This document shows, piece by piece, positions 12,601-23,466 of a stretch of 64,000 nt of DNA (position 1 is the first letter of the stretch; each line of letters begins with the position of its first letter). The stretch comes from Sanderia malayensis. Its lineage: Eukaryota > Cnidaria > Scyphozoa > Semaeostomeae > Pelagiidae. The stretch spans positions 3,472,001 through 3,536,000 of the forward strand of contig RQOL01000876.1 of the NCBI GenBank assembly GCA_013076295.1, read 5' to 3'. A model generated the notes under the pieces. It saw only the letters and a list, made by a program, of their open reading frames with translations. It was not told the DNA's origin and made no database searches. A program made the position numbers and the translations under genes.

Positions 12601-14280
12601 CGGGGGCTTCAAACTTTAAAAGCATCACAAGAGTGGGTGTGGTTTCTTGTCACAACGCCCTTACTTTCATTGGCGCAAATATGAAAACTATCTATAGATT
12701 TTTATGATCGTTTCCGAGTCAAAGCGTAAAGTGCAAGACCAAGATATGATTTATTAAAAACCTAGGGAATAGAAACAACTGAATAAGGTTCTTGGGATGA
12801 GAGAATTAACATCCGGCGTGCAACTGACATCAGAATCTTTACATATGATGTTTTAAACTCTAACTTCTGAGGCAAGTACTCATTTAAAATTAGCTAAACT
12901 TTAGCCCTAGTAACCGAAAATATCTCCTGTGACTCTCACCCATACAAAGCATGTTTTAATACAATGTAAAATACTTTCATGGGCTGTTCATCACATTGCC
13001 CAGCCACAAGTTGATACAATTTGTGAGTTTTGGAAAACAAACATATGCGAAAATATTTTTTCTCAATTATTTCAGCTTGAAAATAAACGCCATTATTTTA
13101 TTCTAATCGAGCTTTGATATTTACACAGCTTTTTCTGGCTTGAGACATACAATTTGCTTTCGGCGGGTACCATGCTTAGGCCACATGATGTGCATCATGA
13201 ACTCGATATAAAATACAATCAGCTTTGATAACTCGAGCTTTGAATGAATCGAATCAATATTGTTTTTCATTTTTTGTTGTTTGTCATGTTTTTCTTCTTC
13301 AACGCTTTGTCAGATCTTCTAATTCCCAATAACTCAAACATCCGTGAACGGGAACAATTTTCGTTGGTTTCTTGGAGGGTCGAAATACACGTTCTTTTTA
13401 TAAGAAAGCATTTTTTCAGCCGAGTTTTCAAACTTTCTAAGCTATTTCCTAATTTCAGTACTAAAACTTTCTTAAGACTTTTTTAGAATAATTTGACCAG
13501 TTTTGTGTTACTGTGCATGCGCGAGAAGGCTTCGTTTTTATTCACCAAATTGGAGTTTCCTTTTCGCACCCAAACTCACATTTGCCTGGTAGGGTAATTT
13601 CCGTTTGAAAGCACGAGAATTTAAAGTTTTCAACTTTCTTATGTTTTAGAAACCCAGTACTGAATTTTCTTAACTTTTTTACGAGCCGAGCCCTACTTTT
13701 TTATAAAACAGCTTTTCTATTAAAAAAACTTGTATCGGGCTTTAACTGTGCTAAAAATCTCCTAATAAGGGCAAAGGAGCGTATGCGCATGCTCATAGAC
13801 TTTGAGTCCAAACTACCTGACATAACATCTATAAATATGACAATCATCATAATAATCATAATCTCTATTATTATACTACTACAATATAAACATTCTGCTA
13901 AGAGTATAGTGTTTGTTGAATAAATACAAAAGTATTTGTTTTTATTTTTACGATATTTAAAATCTGGTAAAAAAGGTGTATAGTGCACAATTATAAATAC
14001 AATTTTTCATAAAAACTAATATTCAAGAGTGTAATGATTTTTTTGAGTTTTTTGCTCGAGGAATTAACTTCTTTTGCAGACTATGTTTTGCAGATTTTTA
14101 TGTTTGCTGCTTGCTTTGAAGCTCGTTGCTTCTAATTATTCATTGGTTTTGTTGAAAAGTCTGCATCTTTCACACGTGTCAATATGGAAAGAGACAAAGA
14201 TAAGTAACCAACAGCTGATATCATAAACAAACAATTTGTCAATATTCCCGAACCTTAATTGAGGTTGAGTTCAAACGAGT
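9630..14280. other. Gene-free stretch
   Basis: Long AT-rich region with only short ORFs of no recognisable family. I see no tRNA, no repeat array and no exon-like block. Confidence 0.5.
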
Positions 14281-14325
14281 GTGACAAGACGTGTGCTCCA
14301 TAATCAATTTTCCTCATTGCTGAAG

Positions 14326-14670
14326 TTACTCAAAGAAAAGAGTTTCTTCATTATCTCCATTCTCAGGCTGTTCAAAATAGAAAGAAACGTCTTTCAAATC
14401 TTGACGCTCTACATCACTACCAGCACAACATTCACCTTTGGCGTATTGTACATTAAATAAGTCTTTTAAGAAGGCAAGTTCTCTGTTTAACAACTCAAGT
14501 TGATTCACCAACTCAACGTTTTGTTTTTTTAGTCTGTCAACTCTTTCCTTCGTTTCTTTTATCTTCTGTCTTGACTTTTCTCTGCTCTTTCTAACTGCTA
14601 TGTTATTCTTTTGTCTTTGACTCAAATAATCATGATCATCCAAGTTGGTATTTTCTGCTGAGGTCTTCAT
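14326..14670 (-). CDS. C/EBP-type bZIP transcription factor (single exon)
   Basis: 114-residue nuclear DNA-binding protein from an intronless ORF. The basic region (residues ~21-34, NNIAVRKSREKSR) carries the C/EBP signature N..AVRKSR. A leucine zipper follows to residue ~72 (RLKKQ.VELVNQLELLNRELAFLKDLF), and the tail is acidic. The size and lack of a long activation domain resemble C/EBP-gamma or CHOP-like short members, which act through heterodimers. It is divergent from BLOC1S4 with 393 bp between the start codons. Upstream sequence has a TATA-like element at 14866-14874 and an ATTGCATCA element at 14944-14952, suggesting stress-responsive control. Family call is secure; orthology to a particular vertebrate C/EBP is not. 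Confidence 0.93.
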   Translation of the reverse strand: MKTSAENTNLDDHDYLSQRQKNNIAVRKSREKSRQKIKETKERVDRLKKQNVELVNQLELLNRELAFLKDLFNVQYAKGECCAGSDVERQDLKDVSFYFEQPENGDNEETLFFE

Positions 14671-14865
14671 CTTTAACCAGCAGACTTTTCTAATTCCAGC
14701 TGATAAACTTTATGTATTCCTCTTTGCTTGCTCTCTATTCGTGTATTCCAGTTAACAGCTAATCCTATCTGGAAAAGTGTGTCTGAAACTCTGCAGTGAA
14801 CTTTATATTTGTGTGTAAAAAACTGTAGGTACTGCCCTGTTGCACCATTGCTGAGAAATGACTGA

Positions 14866-14874
14866 TTTTATATA
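14866..14874 (-). promoter_or_regulatory. TATA box of the C/EBP gene
   Basis: The minus strand reads TATATAAAA about 195 bp upstream of the C/EBP start codon, consistent with a TSS near 14840 and a 5'UTR of roughly 170 nt. Confidence 0.5.
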
Positions 14875-14943
14875 CAAAGTCGACGTTGTCTTAGCATGTC
14901 ATGTGACACCTTCTAGATTGTTCCATGACAGTCAGCGCATTTT

Positions 14944-15000
14944 ATTGCATCATATATTAATGACGCTGTTACTTTATTTAGGAGCATATCATTACGTCAT
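14944..15000. promoter_or_regulatory. C/EBP-ATF composite site and CRE-like site in a bidirectional promoter
   Basis: ATTGCATCA at 14944-14952 is identical to the core of the known amino-acid-response element of CHOP, which binds C/EBP-ATF4 dimers. ATTACGTCAT at 14991-15000 joins a C/EBP-like half to a CRE half (GTCAT). Both lie between the divergent C/EBP and BLOC1S4 genes. Sequence matches are direct; binding is inferred. Confidence 0.5.
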
Positions 15001-15063
15001 ACTCAAAATTAGCAATGTGTGACGTGTGCTACTTGTCGTGGGCAAAAAAATGCTGACTCCATA

Positions 15064-16687
15064 ATGGCGGACAATAGTGAGGAAAATGAGGAGCATGAAA
15101 TATCTCCAGAATGTACAGAAAATGACGATATTTTGGATTTAAACAAAGTAGCAGCTAGTTTTACGAAAATCTGCACTGTTGATGCTGCAAATCAGGTTAC
15201 AAAAATTCTTTGCTGTTTTGAAATGGGGCCTCTTTAGATGGATTGGTGACTCACTCTGTCCCACTCCCAGGCGCAGCGGGCATGGACAGATAGATATGGA
15301 CATGCTCACTCACTCTGAGACTGAGCATACTGCACAACGACAAGCCCTCATACGCAAAATTATGATGTGGCTAACCATTGCATAAATGTGTTATTCTAAA
15401 AATTCCCAGCTACATTTCCCAGAAAAGAAGTTTGGGTACAACAACACTGTATTCAACATGAAAAACCCTTATGGGTAATTCATGGAATATCTGATGTGTG
15501 GTCTGAGTGTAGATTTATCTCTATTTTAGCTGAACAAAGTAGATGCCTTAGTTGACAGTTTACTTGCAAGGTCAGAAGAATGCTGCACAATAACAGACCA
15601 GGTATAAACAGGTTTTAGTTGCAGTCGTGTTTTGATGTTATGATTGCTCCACATGAAGTGGGTATGCTTGGGAAGCCTTATTTTCCCATCATCTACATAC
15701 GAGGTTGCAATGACTTGGGATCTCAAATTCTTGCATTCTTCAAATTTTTTGAAATAATTCAAGTTTAACATGGTTTTTAAAGATTTTAAATCAGGTTAAA
15801 TTGGTTACGTATGTGAGTTGTGTCTTTAGTAATTACAAATATTCTAGTAATTTTGGCTGTGACTAAATTAACAATCTTTCCATTTTGTATTTTTTATAGA
15901 TCCGAGGAGAAACAAAGAACCTCTTGTTTGCATCAATTCCAGGTTTTCATAAAAAATGCATGGAAATGCAACAAATATTCAGACAAATAGATATGTTAGA
16001 GGTTAATTGATGCTATAACTTTCTGATTTACCCTTGGCACCACTATGATCCTTTATGCTATGATTTTTCCCCGAAACTGTCTTTAAATGATGTAATTTTA
16101 CCATATTTTTTTTTCTAAGAATTTTGTCAATACAATCAAGGAAAATGTTAATGAAATGGATGAGAAGGTCCAAATGGCAGAAAAACAGCTTGGCAGCAAG
16201 AATCTAAAAAAGATCTTAAGTTCTCTTCCAATTCCTCAATATTTTGCAGTATGTATCCATCATTTTGTATTCATACATATTTTTTATTTTATAAGAAACC
16301 CAGAACCCTACTAGTAAAAGTTTCTTAAATTTTCTATTGTTAAGGAAAACAATAGAACAAAGGAACTATTGTAATTTACCACAAATTCTACTAGTAAGTT
16401 TTTTATAAAAAACGTGTAATATTATTAAATTGTAATAATTTATTATCATGTTATTTGTTGTCATGCTAAAGTTTATTTATGATTACAAGTGATTTAATTT
16501 TGATGATTAATTTCATTTTTCTCAGCAAAAGAAACAAGTGCAAAGCTACCTGAAGCCAGAGATAAAAGAAGGGGAATTTGACATACCCAAAATATTCAAA
16601 GTTGATAATTTTATCATTTCACATGAAGAGAACATGTCAACATCTAAGGACTCAGATAGTATTGAAGAGGGAATGTTGAATTCTTGA
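15064..16687 (+). CDS. BLOC1S4: BLOC-1 subunit 4 (Cappuccino)
   Basis: Subunit of the BLOC-1 complex, which sorts cargo from endosomes to lysosome-related organelles. Five exons: 15064-15195, 15530-15601, 15900-16001, 16120-16248 and 16526-16687, all phase 0, giving 198 residues (the human protein is 217). The conserved core spans exons 3-4: PGFHKKCMEMQQIFRQID, then NFVNTIKENVNEMDEKV and an AEKQLG segment, a predicted coiled coil. The N-terminus is acidic (DNSEENEEHE). The start at 15064 is preferred over an in-frame ATG-less extension because the conserved family has a short acidic N-terminus. A polyadenylation-type AATAAA follows the stop near 16706. The human gene is intronless, so the introns here probably reflect the ancestral state or lineage gain. 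Confidence 0.9.
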
Positions 16688-16932
16688 GTTTTAACTTGAG
16701 CTTCAATAAATTATTTAAAATTTTGCATATGTTAGTATGAATGTTGTAATCATTAATATAATAAGAAAACTCACAAAAAAGACAATCAAATGCAATATCT
16801 ACTCATTATTGAACAAACACATCATCTTGACAAGTCTTAAAAACAAGAGAACAGTACATAATGGAACCAGCAAACACAACTTTAAAAACAAACTTTCAGC
16901 TTTGTAGGTCCAAATCCAAAATGTTGAAGCAT

Positions 16933-17435
16933 CTAGATTTGAATTTGCTCTGTAAAGATGAGTTTGCAAAAATTAGAAACTTGATAATTATAAATTTGCT
17001 GACAAATGCAATGTGTGACAAAGCCTAGCATCATGTTGAATTAAATAAATACAAACAAAGATATACTTACTAGACTCCTTTGCTGGCTTTCCATCCTTCC
17101 ATTTTGTAACTTTCATAATCGAATCTTCTCTTCTTAAGGCATCAGCTCTAAGTTCTGGCTTCAAACATCTTCTCAAGGCTTTAGCACAGATTGATGAGAA
17201 CTCTAAATAGCTGGAAAGAGAGATTTCTGATAATTAAGACAGGCACAAAGCAAGGATAAACAGTTGACCTAAAATAAGGCTAAAGACAAGACTAGACCAT
17301 GTGGTGTCCAATCAATCTACTTATTATCTTGATATTACTTGACATAGGACAAAATTAGTTGTTACAGAATAATAGTTTAACTTAAAAACCTCCTTAAACT
17401 TACGTTAGACCAGCTTGACGCCACTGTGAAACCAT
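16933..17435 (-). CDS. ATP5F1E: Mitochondrial ATP synthase subunit epsilon
   Basis: Small subunit of the F1 central stalk of ATP synthase, acting in the mitochondrial matrix. Exons: 17435-17404 (MVSQWRQAGL), 17210-17071 (YLEFSSICAKALRRCLKPEL, then a KVTKWKDGKPAKES end) and a predicted tiny last exon 16949-16933 giving KQIQI and TAG. Total about 62 residues, matching invertebrate epsilon subunits that end in a GKPA..Q-type tail, whereas the human protein is 51. The WRQAGL..Y...S.ICAKA signature is diagnostic. No cleavable presequence, as is usual for this subunit. Head-to-head with ECI2, 191 bp apart. The third exon is the least certain part; without it the frame reads through into intron sequence. 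Confidence 0.92.
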
Positions 17436-17626
17436 TTTTAAATGCTCTGTAAATCTGAATTTAGGCAAGCCTTCCTTTGGTGAAATTAAGCGAGGAAAGG
17501 AAAATGCAAAATGATAACATGCACGATTATCAGGTTCCAGTGTCATATTTGGTTACTGCGGAGGAGCATGCAATTTGGACTTCGACCCGACCCATCCTCC
17601 TACTTCATTAAACTAAACTGAACAAC
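17436..17626. promoter_or_regulatory. Shared ATP5F1E / ECI2 bidirectional promoter
   Basis: Only 191 bp separate the start codons of two nuclear genes for mitochondrial proteins transcribed in opposite directions. No clear TATA box. The core promoters and both 5'UTRs must fit in this space. Confidence 0.6.
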
Positions 17627-20600
17627 ATGGCATCTTTAACTCGTTTAGCTAGACTCTCTCTCAGAGGTTTATCCATTCCTAAAGGAAGCAATGCAGGGTT
17701 TCCATTACACCAGGCTTGCCTAATCCGACGAATGAGCACACTCCAAGATGATTTTGAGAATGCAAAGGCAAGATTGAATACCTTGAAGGAAGAGCCAGGC
17801 AACGAAACAAAGTTGGAAATTTATGCACTTTTCAAACAGGTGAGACAGTTACAGACAGGCTTGCTATCATATCAAATGATGCGTTAAATTGAACCTAAGA
17901 AAATGTATATTTTTAACTCTAGAGTACTGCCGGAAAGTGCGACGCTCCAAAACCAGGAGCTTTTGACTTTGTAGGCAAAGCAAAATGGAGTGCTTGGAAT
18001 GGTTTGGGAGATTTGAGCAAGGTGATGAAGGGGGCGTGTCTACTTTTTTGTTTTTTATTCTTCGACTTTGCCAATGCATACTTGATGTCGCATATTTGCA
18101 TTTACACAAGATGCTGAAGTATTTATTTTTCCTTACAGGAAGATGCACAGAAAAAGTACATTGAACTGATTAACAAGCTTGCTGGTAAGAGGTTGTTTTG
18201 GTCTTGTTGTTTTAGTTAACTGCAGTCAACAGTAAAAGCATCATGAAATGAAGACCCCTGAAAGTCTAAAGGCAAAATTTTCTTCCTAGGTTGATTTTGA
18301 ACATTTCAAAGGATGAGATTTTTCTGCTAGTTTCATTGACCCTTCCTACAAACAAAACTACTTTTTGTTTAATACTTTTATTTAGTTTATTGTTTCTCAT
18401 TATTTATCACTAATGGACATGTTTGGTATATTATGAAAGGGCTGATATAATGAAATAATATTTACTTTGTCACATATTCTGTTGTTCATGGATTAGAAAG
18501 GTCTTCTTTCAGCAAATGAAAACCACCACACATTAATAAGCCTTTGTCTCCTTCATAAGTTAACGGTCTTGCTAAGTCAGTAAACTGAGCCATAAGTTAT
18601 AGAATCTATGACTTTTAGGTCCCGAAGCAACTGTAAGCGATGCAACTGATGCAGGTGAAGAAATGGTGACACCAAAATTTAAAGAGCTTGATGTTACCAC
18701 TGAGAATGGTGTTTGTACGATAAAGAAAAACAGACCCCAGAAGAAGAACGCCATAACATGGAATGTAAGTGCAGTTTAATCTTGCTATCTCAAATTCGTT
18801 TATCTCAAACAACTCGCTACCTCGAACAACTCGCTATCTTGAGCAAATTTTCATTTTCCGTGCCAGTTCGAGATAGCGAGAGTCAACTATGCTCAATGCA
18901 AAATTTAACATGCATGGTAATCTCCATGTGATCTTGGCTTGTAATTTGAAAATTGTTGCTATATCATGTGCTTGAATCTTTTAGATGTACCAAGAAATCA
19001 TGGCTGCTTTGAATGAAGCAGATAAAGACCCAAATGTCAAGTTAGCTGTGCTAACAGGTGAAGGAGATTTTTATTGCAGTGGTAATGATCTTGGCAATTT
19101 TGCAAACATTCCTCCTGAGGGACCGGAGAAGATGGCTCATGATGGAAGAGATGTTTTGAGGTTTGTTGTTTGCAAAGAAGCTTTTCCTTTTATCAAAAAT
19201 TTGTAAAATGTTGAAGCTTCTGGAATAGAAAATTTGAGATTTGTGAGAATGCGATGAATATAAATAAATGAATAAAGTATAAATTAGAGCAAAGTTCTTT
19301 CGTCTGCATTTCATTTCTCTTCTCTCAATAATTGAAGTAGCATGAAACTCTGAGTTACAACCAATGTAGTATTAGTTGTGAATGATAATATTTTGCTCTT
19401 TTTCAGGAAGTACACCAATGCATACATAGAATTCTCTAAGCCATTGATAGCTGCAGTCAATGGTCCTGCAATTGGCATTGCAGTAACAGTACTTGGTCTA
19501 TGTGATCTTGTTTACGCATCAGATAATGCTTCATTTCACACTCCGTTCATGTCTCTCGGTCAGTCTCCCGAAGGTTGCTCATCACTTCTCTTTCCGAGAA
19601 TCATGGGCTACGCAAAGGTAGGAGAAATTTACACGTATCATAATGGTAAACAGCTCTAGATTTATACAACGCGAATGTGAATGTGTACGCTTATGAGTAA
19701 CCTCATTCTGGTTGAGTACTGCATTGCTTATTAGGATATCCCGTTTTGCTTTGCAGGCAAATGAGATGTTATTGCTTGGTCGAAAGCTAACAGCAACGGA
19801 AGCCTGTGAAAGAGGATTAGTGACGGATGTTTTCCCTGCAAATGAATTTTCAAGAGAAGTGAACAGACGGGTTTCAGATATGGCCACGTTGCCTCCTAAG
19901 GTTAGCAATCATTATTAATATGGCTTACAACAATTAACGGGAAAGGAAACGGCGTTCACATCTGTTTTTATGATACGCTTGCTACTTCAAATCATTAAGA
20001 AATTTATGATTCGGGGAACAGCAAACTAATCGAATGCAATACTGGTAATTAAAATGACGCGTAATTGTTTGCTTGGTCTTAATGTACCACTGGAAATAGT
20101 GGAGAGACTGAGAAGAGCAACAGAAAGCAGACATTGGTGGCGACAGCAGGTGAAAGAATGGGTCACGGCCTTGACGGCTACGGTACAGAAGAAGGGAATG
20201 TACCACCGGGAGACCGGGGTGGATCTCGTAATTCGCTTAAAATCGATGAGAAAATATAGGGAGGGGTGGATAAGGGTGCGGCGCACAGAGGTTGACTATT
20301 GGTGAAAGGCTTGGCGCTTGAAAATTTTCATTGCCCCTCTAATTTTTCCAGGGCTTGCGCCACCATCTTGCTCACCTCATAGCTCATTTATCCTAACCCG
20401 TTATTACTGCGATCAGAAATATGAAGGACAGAGATAGATGGAGACTCATGGTCGCCAACGCCTATAGGCAGGGCACTTGATGATGATGATGAATACACTT
20501 TTTATTTGAGGTTTTTTCGTTTTGTTTTCACAGTCTTTGGTGTATTCTAAAGCTCTGATGCGTGGCTTTGATATCGCTGCATTGCAAGATGCCAACGAAA

Positions 20601-20689
20601 AAGAATGCCTGCGTCTCGAAGAAAGATGGCTATCTGAAGAATGTATGAACGCAATTATAAGTTTCATGTCCAAGAAAAGTGCCAAGTGA
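17627..20689 (+). CDS. ECI2: Enoyl-CoA delta isomerase 2, ACBP-crotonase fusion
   Basis: Shifts 3-cis/trans double bonds to 2-trans-enoyl-CoA so that unsaturated fatty acids can be beta-oxidised. Exons: 17627-17839, 17923-18021, 18139-18184, 18619-18764, 18985-19160, 19407-19617, 19757-19900 and 20534-20689; 396 residues (human 394). Residues 1-36 are Arg/Ser/Leu-rich without acids, a mitochondrial presequence. An acyl-CoA-binding domain spans ~40-120 (FENAKARLN, then [15 protein letters not shown], then KWSAWNGL). The crotonase fold spans ~150-396, with [10 protein letters not shown] carrying the catalytic Glu of this family and an oxyanion-type GNDL..F segment. The C-terminus is SKKSAK, whereas the human protein ends in the peroxisomal signal SKL, so peroxisomal targeting appears lost. 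Intron 7 holds a degraded retroelement-like insert. Confidence 0.95.
18778..18882. repeat. Inverted/direct repeat element in ECI2 intron 4
   Basis: Imperfect direct copies of a TCGCTATCTC-type motif occur at 18783-18840, and a matching inverted copy lies at 18866-18880 (CTCGCTATCTTGAGC at 18830-18844 against GTTCGAGATAGCGAG). The pattern resembles a small non-autonomous element or hairpin repeat. Confidence 0.5.
20040..20500 (+). mobile_element. Degraded non-LTR retroelement-like 3' fragment in ECI2 intron 7
   Basis: Around 20417-20481 the plus strand reads [20 protein letters not shown] followed closely by a stop, then a short TGATGATGATGA tail. A charged ORF ending DRDRW..MV.NA, then a short simple-repeat tail, is typical of the 3' end of some LINE-like elements. 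The upstream open segment 20054-20305 has a Trp/Arg-rich translation and could belong to the same insert. No reverse transcriptase domain is present, so this is at most a 5'-truncated remnant. Confidence 0.35.
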
Positions 20690-21415
20690 GATCGGTGTTA
20701 AATTTAATGTAATTGTCATGTCCAATGTTTTGTTTTCGTTTGTTTTTGCATTTTTTATTCCGTGCACCGTTATATTGTGCAGCGAAAATCAGAGTGTAAA
20801 ATATGCGCCTTCGAATTAATGTGGTTTATCTGGTTACTTATAACTTTGGTTTGCTCAAAAAGAAACTTCCTTGTAGAATAAACACCCGCGTATAAGAACA
20901 TGGGATTTTGCATCCAGCTTATTGTTAAGATACAATAACCTATTGTTCTTTTGATTGGTTTGAGCAGAAATATCAGCCGGGAAGGTTTTTAATCTTAATT
21001 TTTCTATGGAGGTTTTTACTGTGTCTTAAAAGTTGTAGCAATGGCAGGTAAAGTTGCTTAGCAGTCCAATGTTACCACTACGAAGGAGCAGATGTGATGC
21101 CAATCTGCTGGTCTCGATTTGAGTTATCGTGTTACTAAGCAACGTAACATTGAAAACCAATTTTGCCAGAAGAGCAAAAGGCCTAATTGTTTTGCAAAGA
21201 GACAAGAATATTTCAACAAACGATTTCAATAATATACTGAGGTGAATAGTATTTTTGTTGATTTTTTGTTTACTGTGGATCATTTATGTGATACCTAATC
21301 CTTCACGCAAGCATTTTAAAGAAGCCCTGAGTGAAAATTGTCAAGTTCTTGTTTAACACCTTTCCTCAATGCAGGTTTCGGTCTCAGAACTTTGAAGAAT
21401 AATTGGAGTATCACC

Positions 21416-23242
21416 ATGTCTAGGCCGTCTTCACTAACAAAAGCCGATTCCCCGGCTTCTAAGTTGCGTTCACCTGGTTCGAATTCACGGCAATCTGGTC
21501 GCGTGACTTTTCCACAGTCAGAAAAATCTTCAGAGAAACATTCTGCTGTTTCCTTGATTGGTCAAAAAGGCCATGTGGATGCCAAGAAGGATGTAAATCC
21601 ATTTAAAATGCCAGCAGACCACGATATCTTTACTCTGCGTGATAAAGAAAAGCAGAAAAAGAAAAAGGAAAGAGAGACCCAAAGGGACTTGAAAGTGCAC
21701 CAGAAAACAACATATACTTCACGTGTCAATGCCAGAACAAAGTCAATGATTAAGCCAGCTGGGGACATTGAAGATGACATCAATGCCATTGCTGAAGCCG
21801 AGAAGGACAAGGATGGAGTGTGGACTGTTAAAGAAGATCCTCAATTTGTTTTGACGACAACGAGGGATAGAAACATTGAGAAGGAAAATCTAGCTGAATT
21901 CATCGCAAAGAAGAGGGAGATGTTTCTTGTTCAATATTCATTGGGAGTGAAACGTGACGAGATGAGGAAGCTAGAAGAAATTGCACAAGCAGAGGAGAAA
22001 AAGCTGGAAATGGCAGAGCAATATTTGGAAGAAGATGCTGCTATGTTTGATGAGTTCTTAAAAGAGAATGATAAGCTGGCCGTCGAGGCAATAAAGAAAG
22101 CAGAACTTGAGACAAAAGCTAAGTTAGAAAAGGTGGGAGAGATAAAGAAGATCAATGCTCAAATGATGAGCGTGAAAAGTGAAATATCTAAGAATGATGA
22201 TACTCTGAAGGAATACATGCTTTATAAGCAATTTTTGGACACACTAGCACCACAGGAGTGGAAGGATGAAAGGAAATCAAAGAAGTTAGGCAAGAATAAA
22301 GAGAAGATTGTTAAAGAGAGGGAGAAAGAGAAAAGTAACTCTGGTTTAAGTCGTCGTAAAATGTCAGTTGGAGGAACATCAATTCACGAGAGAGGAAGCA
22401 AAACAAGTGTGACTAGACGCAAAGAAAGCAAGTCTAAGATATCAAGTTCTTCAAGCAGACGAAAAGGTTCACAACATGACAGTGATGATAGTAGATCAGT
22501 AATGTCATCTGATACAATCACAGATGAAGAAGAAAGTGACGATGATGTTGAGTTATTCTTCAATGATCCTTTGCAGTTGCTGGATATATTTACAGAACTG
22601 GAAGAGCAGAATCTTTCGCTGATTCAGAATAGTCAGGAGACAGAGGAAGCTTTGGAAGAGATGAGGAAAACCATACAGCAAACACAAGACAAAATGAATA
22701 AAGAAACGGAAGTGTTGAAGCAACAGATCAGCTCGCTGAAGCAGGCAACTGAAGATGAACAAGACAAAGCAGCTGATCTTAAAATGAAATCACAAATGTT
22801 TTCTTACGGTGAATTCAAAGCTGAAGATCAAGAGAAAATGCTGTCTGAGTTGGATAAGAAGGTCTTGGAAGTTTATCGCAATTGCATCGGGGACAATGAG
22901 GCCAGCATCAACACGCTACAGATGCTGACTAATATTGAGAACAGACTTGAAGAGCTGTTTGAAATGATTGAGATGCTGCCACCAGAAAAGGTGGAGATTG
23001 CAGAGAAGGCAAAGGAAAAGGAAAGAAGGCTTCGGTTGCGTGAAGAGAAGTTGGATGCTCAGAAACGTCATCAGGAGGAGAGGTTGAAGAAGGCGCAGGA
23101 AAGAGCTCAGGCCGAGCCGAAAAGGAAATTAGGAAGGAAACTGAATTTCAGATCAGCTCCACCACAGGCAAAGAAAAGAGAGCAAACAACAAACGAGAAG
23201 CAAGACAGAGAAGAAGAGGAAATGAAGTATTTTTTCACTTAA
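21416..23242 (+). CDS. CFAP100: Cilia- and flagella-associated protein 100 (CCDC37)
   Basis: Coiled-coil axonemal protein of the MIA complex (with CFAP73), which modifies inner dynein arms. Intronless coding region; the start is the ATG at 21416 in ACCATGTCT, giving 608 residues (the open frame extends 5' without another ATG). Conserved blocks: NPFKMPADHDIFTLRDKEK (residues ~60-80), QKTTYTSRVNARTKSM, LAEFIAKKREMFLVQYSLG (~160-185), then long Glu/Lys coiled coils, AAMFDEFLKENDKLAVEAI and a PQEWKDE segment. A Ser/Lys-rich linker (~330-390) separates a second coiled-coil half with a YRNCIGDNEASINTLQML motif, and the C-terminus is highly basic. An acceptor-like TCAATGCAG ends at 21374, so the 5'UTR may be spliced. 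A paralogue (CCDC38) shares these blocks; CFAP100 fits better by length. Confidence 0.88.
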   Translation: MSRPSSLTKADSPASKLRSPGSNSRQSGRVTFPQSEKSSEKHSAVSLIGQKGHVDAKKDVNPFKMPADHDIFTLRDKEKQKKKKERETQRDLKVHQKTTYTSRVNARTKSMIKPAGDIEDDINAIAEAEKDKDGVWTVKEDPQFVLTTTRDRNIEKENLAEFIAKKREMFLVQYSLGVKRDEMRKLEEIAQAEEKKLEMAEQYLEEDAAMFDEFLKENDKLAVEAIKKAELETKAKLEKVGEIKKINAQMMSVKSEISKNDDTLKEYMLYKQFLDTLAPQEWKDERKSKKLGKNKEKIVKEREKEKSNSGLSRRKMSVGGTSIHERGSKTSVTRRKESKSKISSSSSRRKGSQHDSDDSRSVMSSDTITDEEESDDDVELFFNDPLQLLDIFTELEEQNLSLIQNSQETEEALEEMRKTIQQTQDKMNKETEVLKQQISSLKQATEDEQDKAADLKMKSQMFSYGEFKAEDQEKMLSELDKKVLEVYRNCIGDNEASINTLQMLTNIENRLEELFEMIEMLPPEKVEIAEKAKEKERRLRLREEKLDAQKRHQEERLKKAQERAQAEPKRKLGRKLNFRSAPPQAKKREQTTNEKQDREEEEMKYFFT

Positions 23243-23466
23243 GTGATCTGACGTTGTGCAACTAATTCTTGAATTATTCTTTCGGCATATGATTACCATT
23301 GTAAATAGAAGTTCTTTTTGAAAAAACACATTCAGATAATCATCTTGTTGGATTTTTATGTAATTCAAAGGAAAGAAATTCACAAGTTTCAATGCAAGCA
23401 TAAAATTCAAACAGTAAGATGGAAAAGATAAACACTACACATTATCATTATATTAACAGCATTTTT

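Noticed and set aside
20054..20305. 83-codon plus-strand ORF
   Set aside because: It lies inside ECI2 intron 7, resembles no family, and fits better as part of a retroelement-like insert.
22553..22762. Minus-strand ORFs within CFAP100
   Set aside because: Antisense shadows of a clear coding exon.
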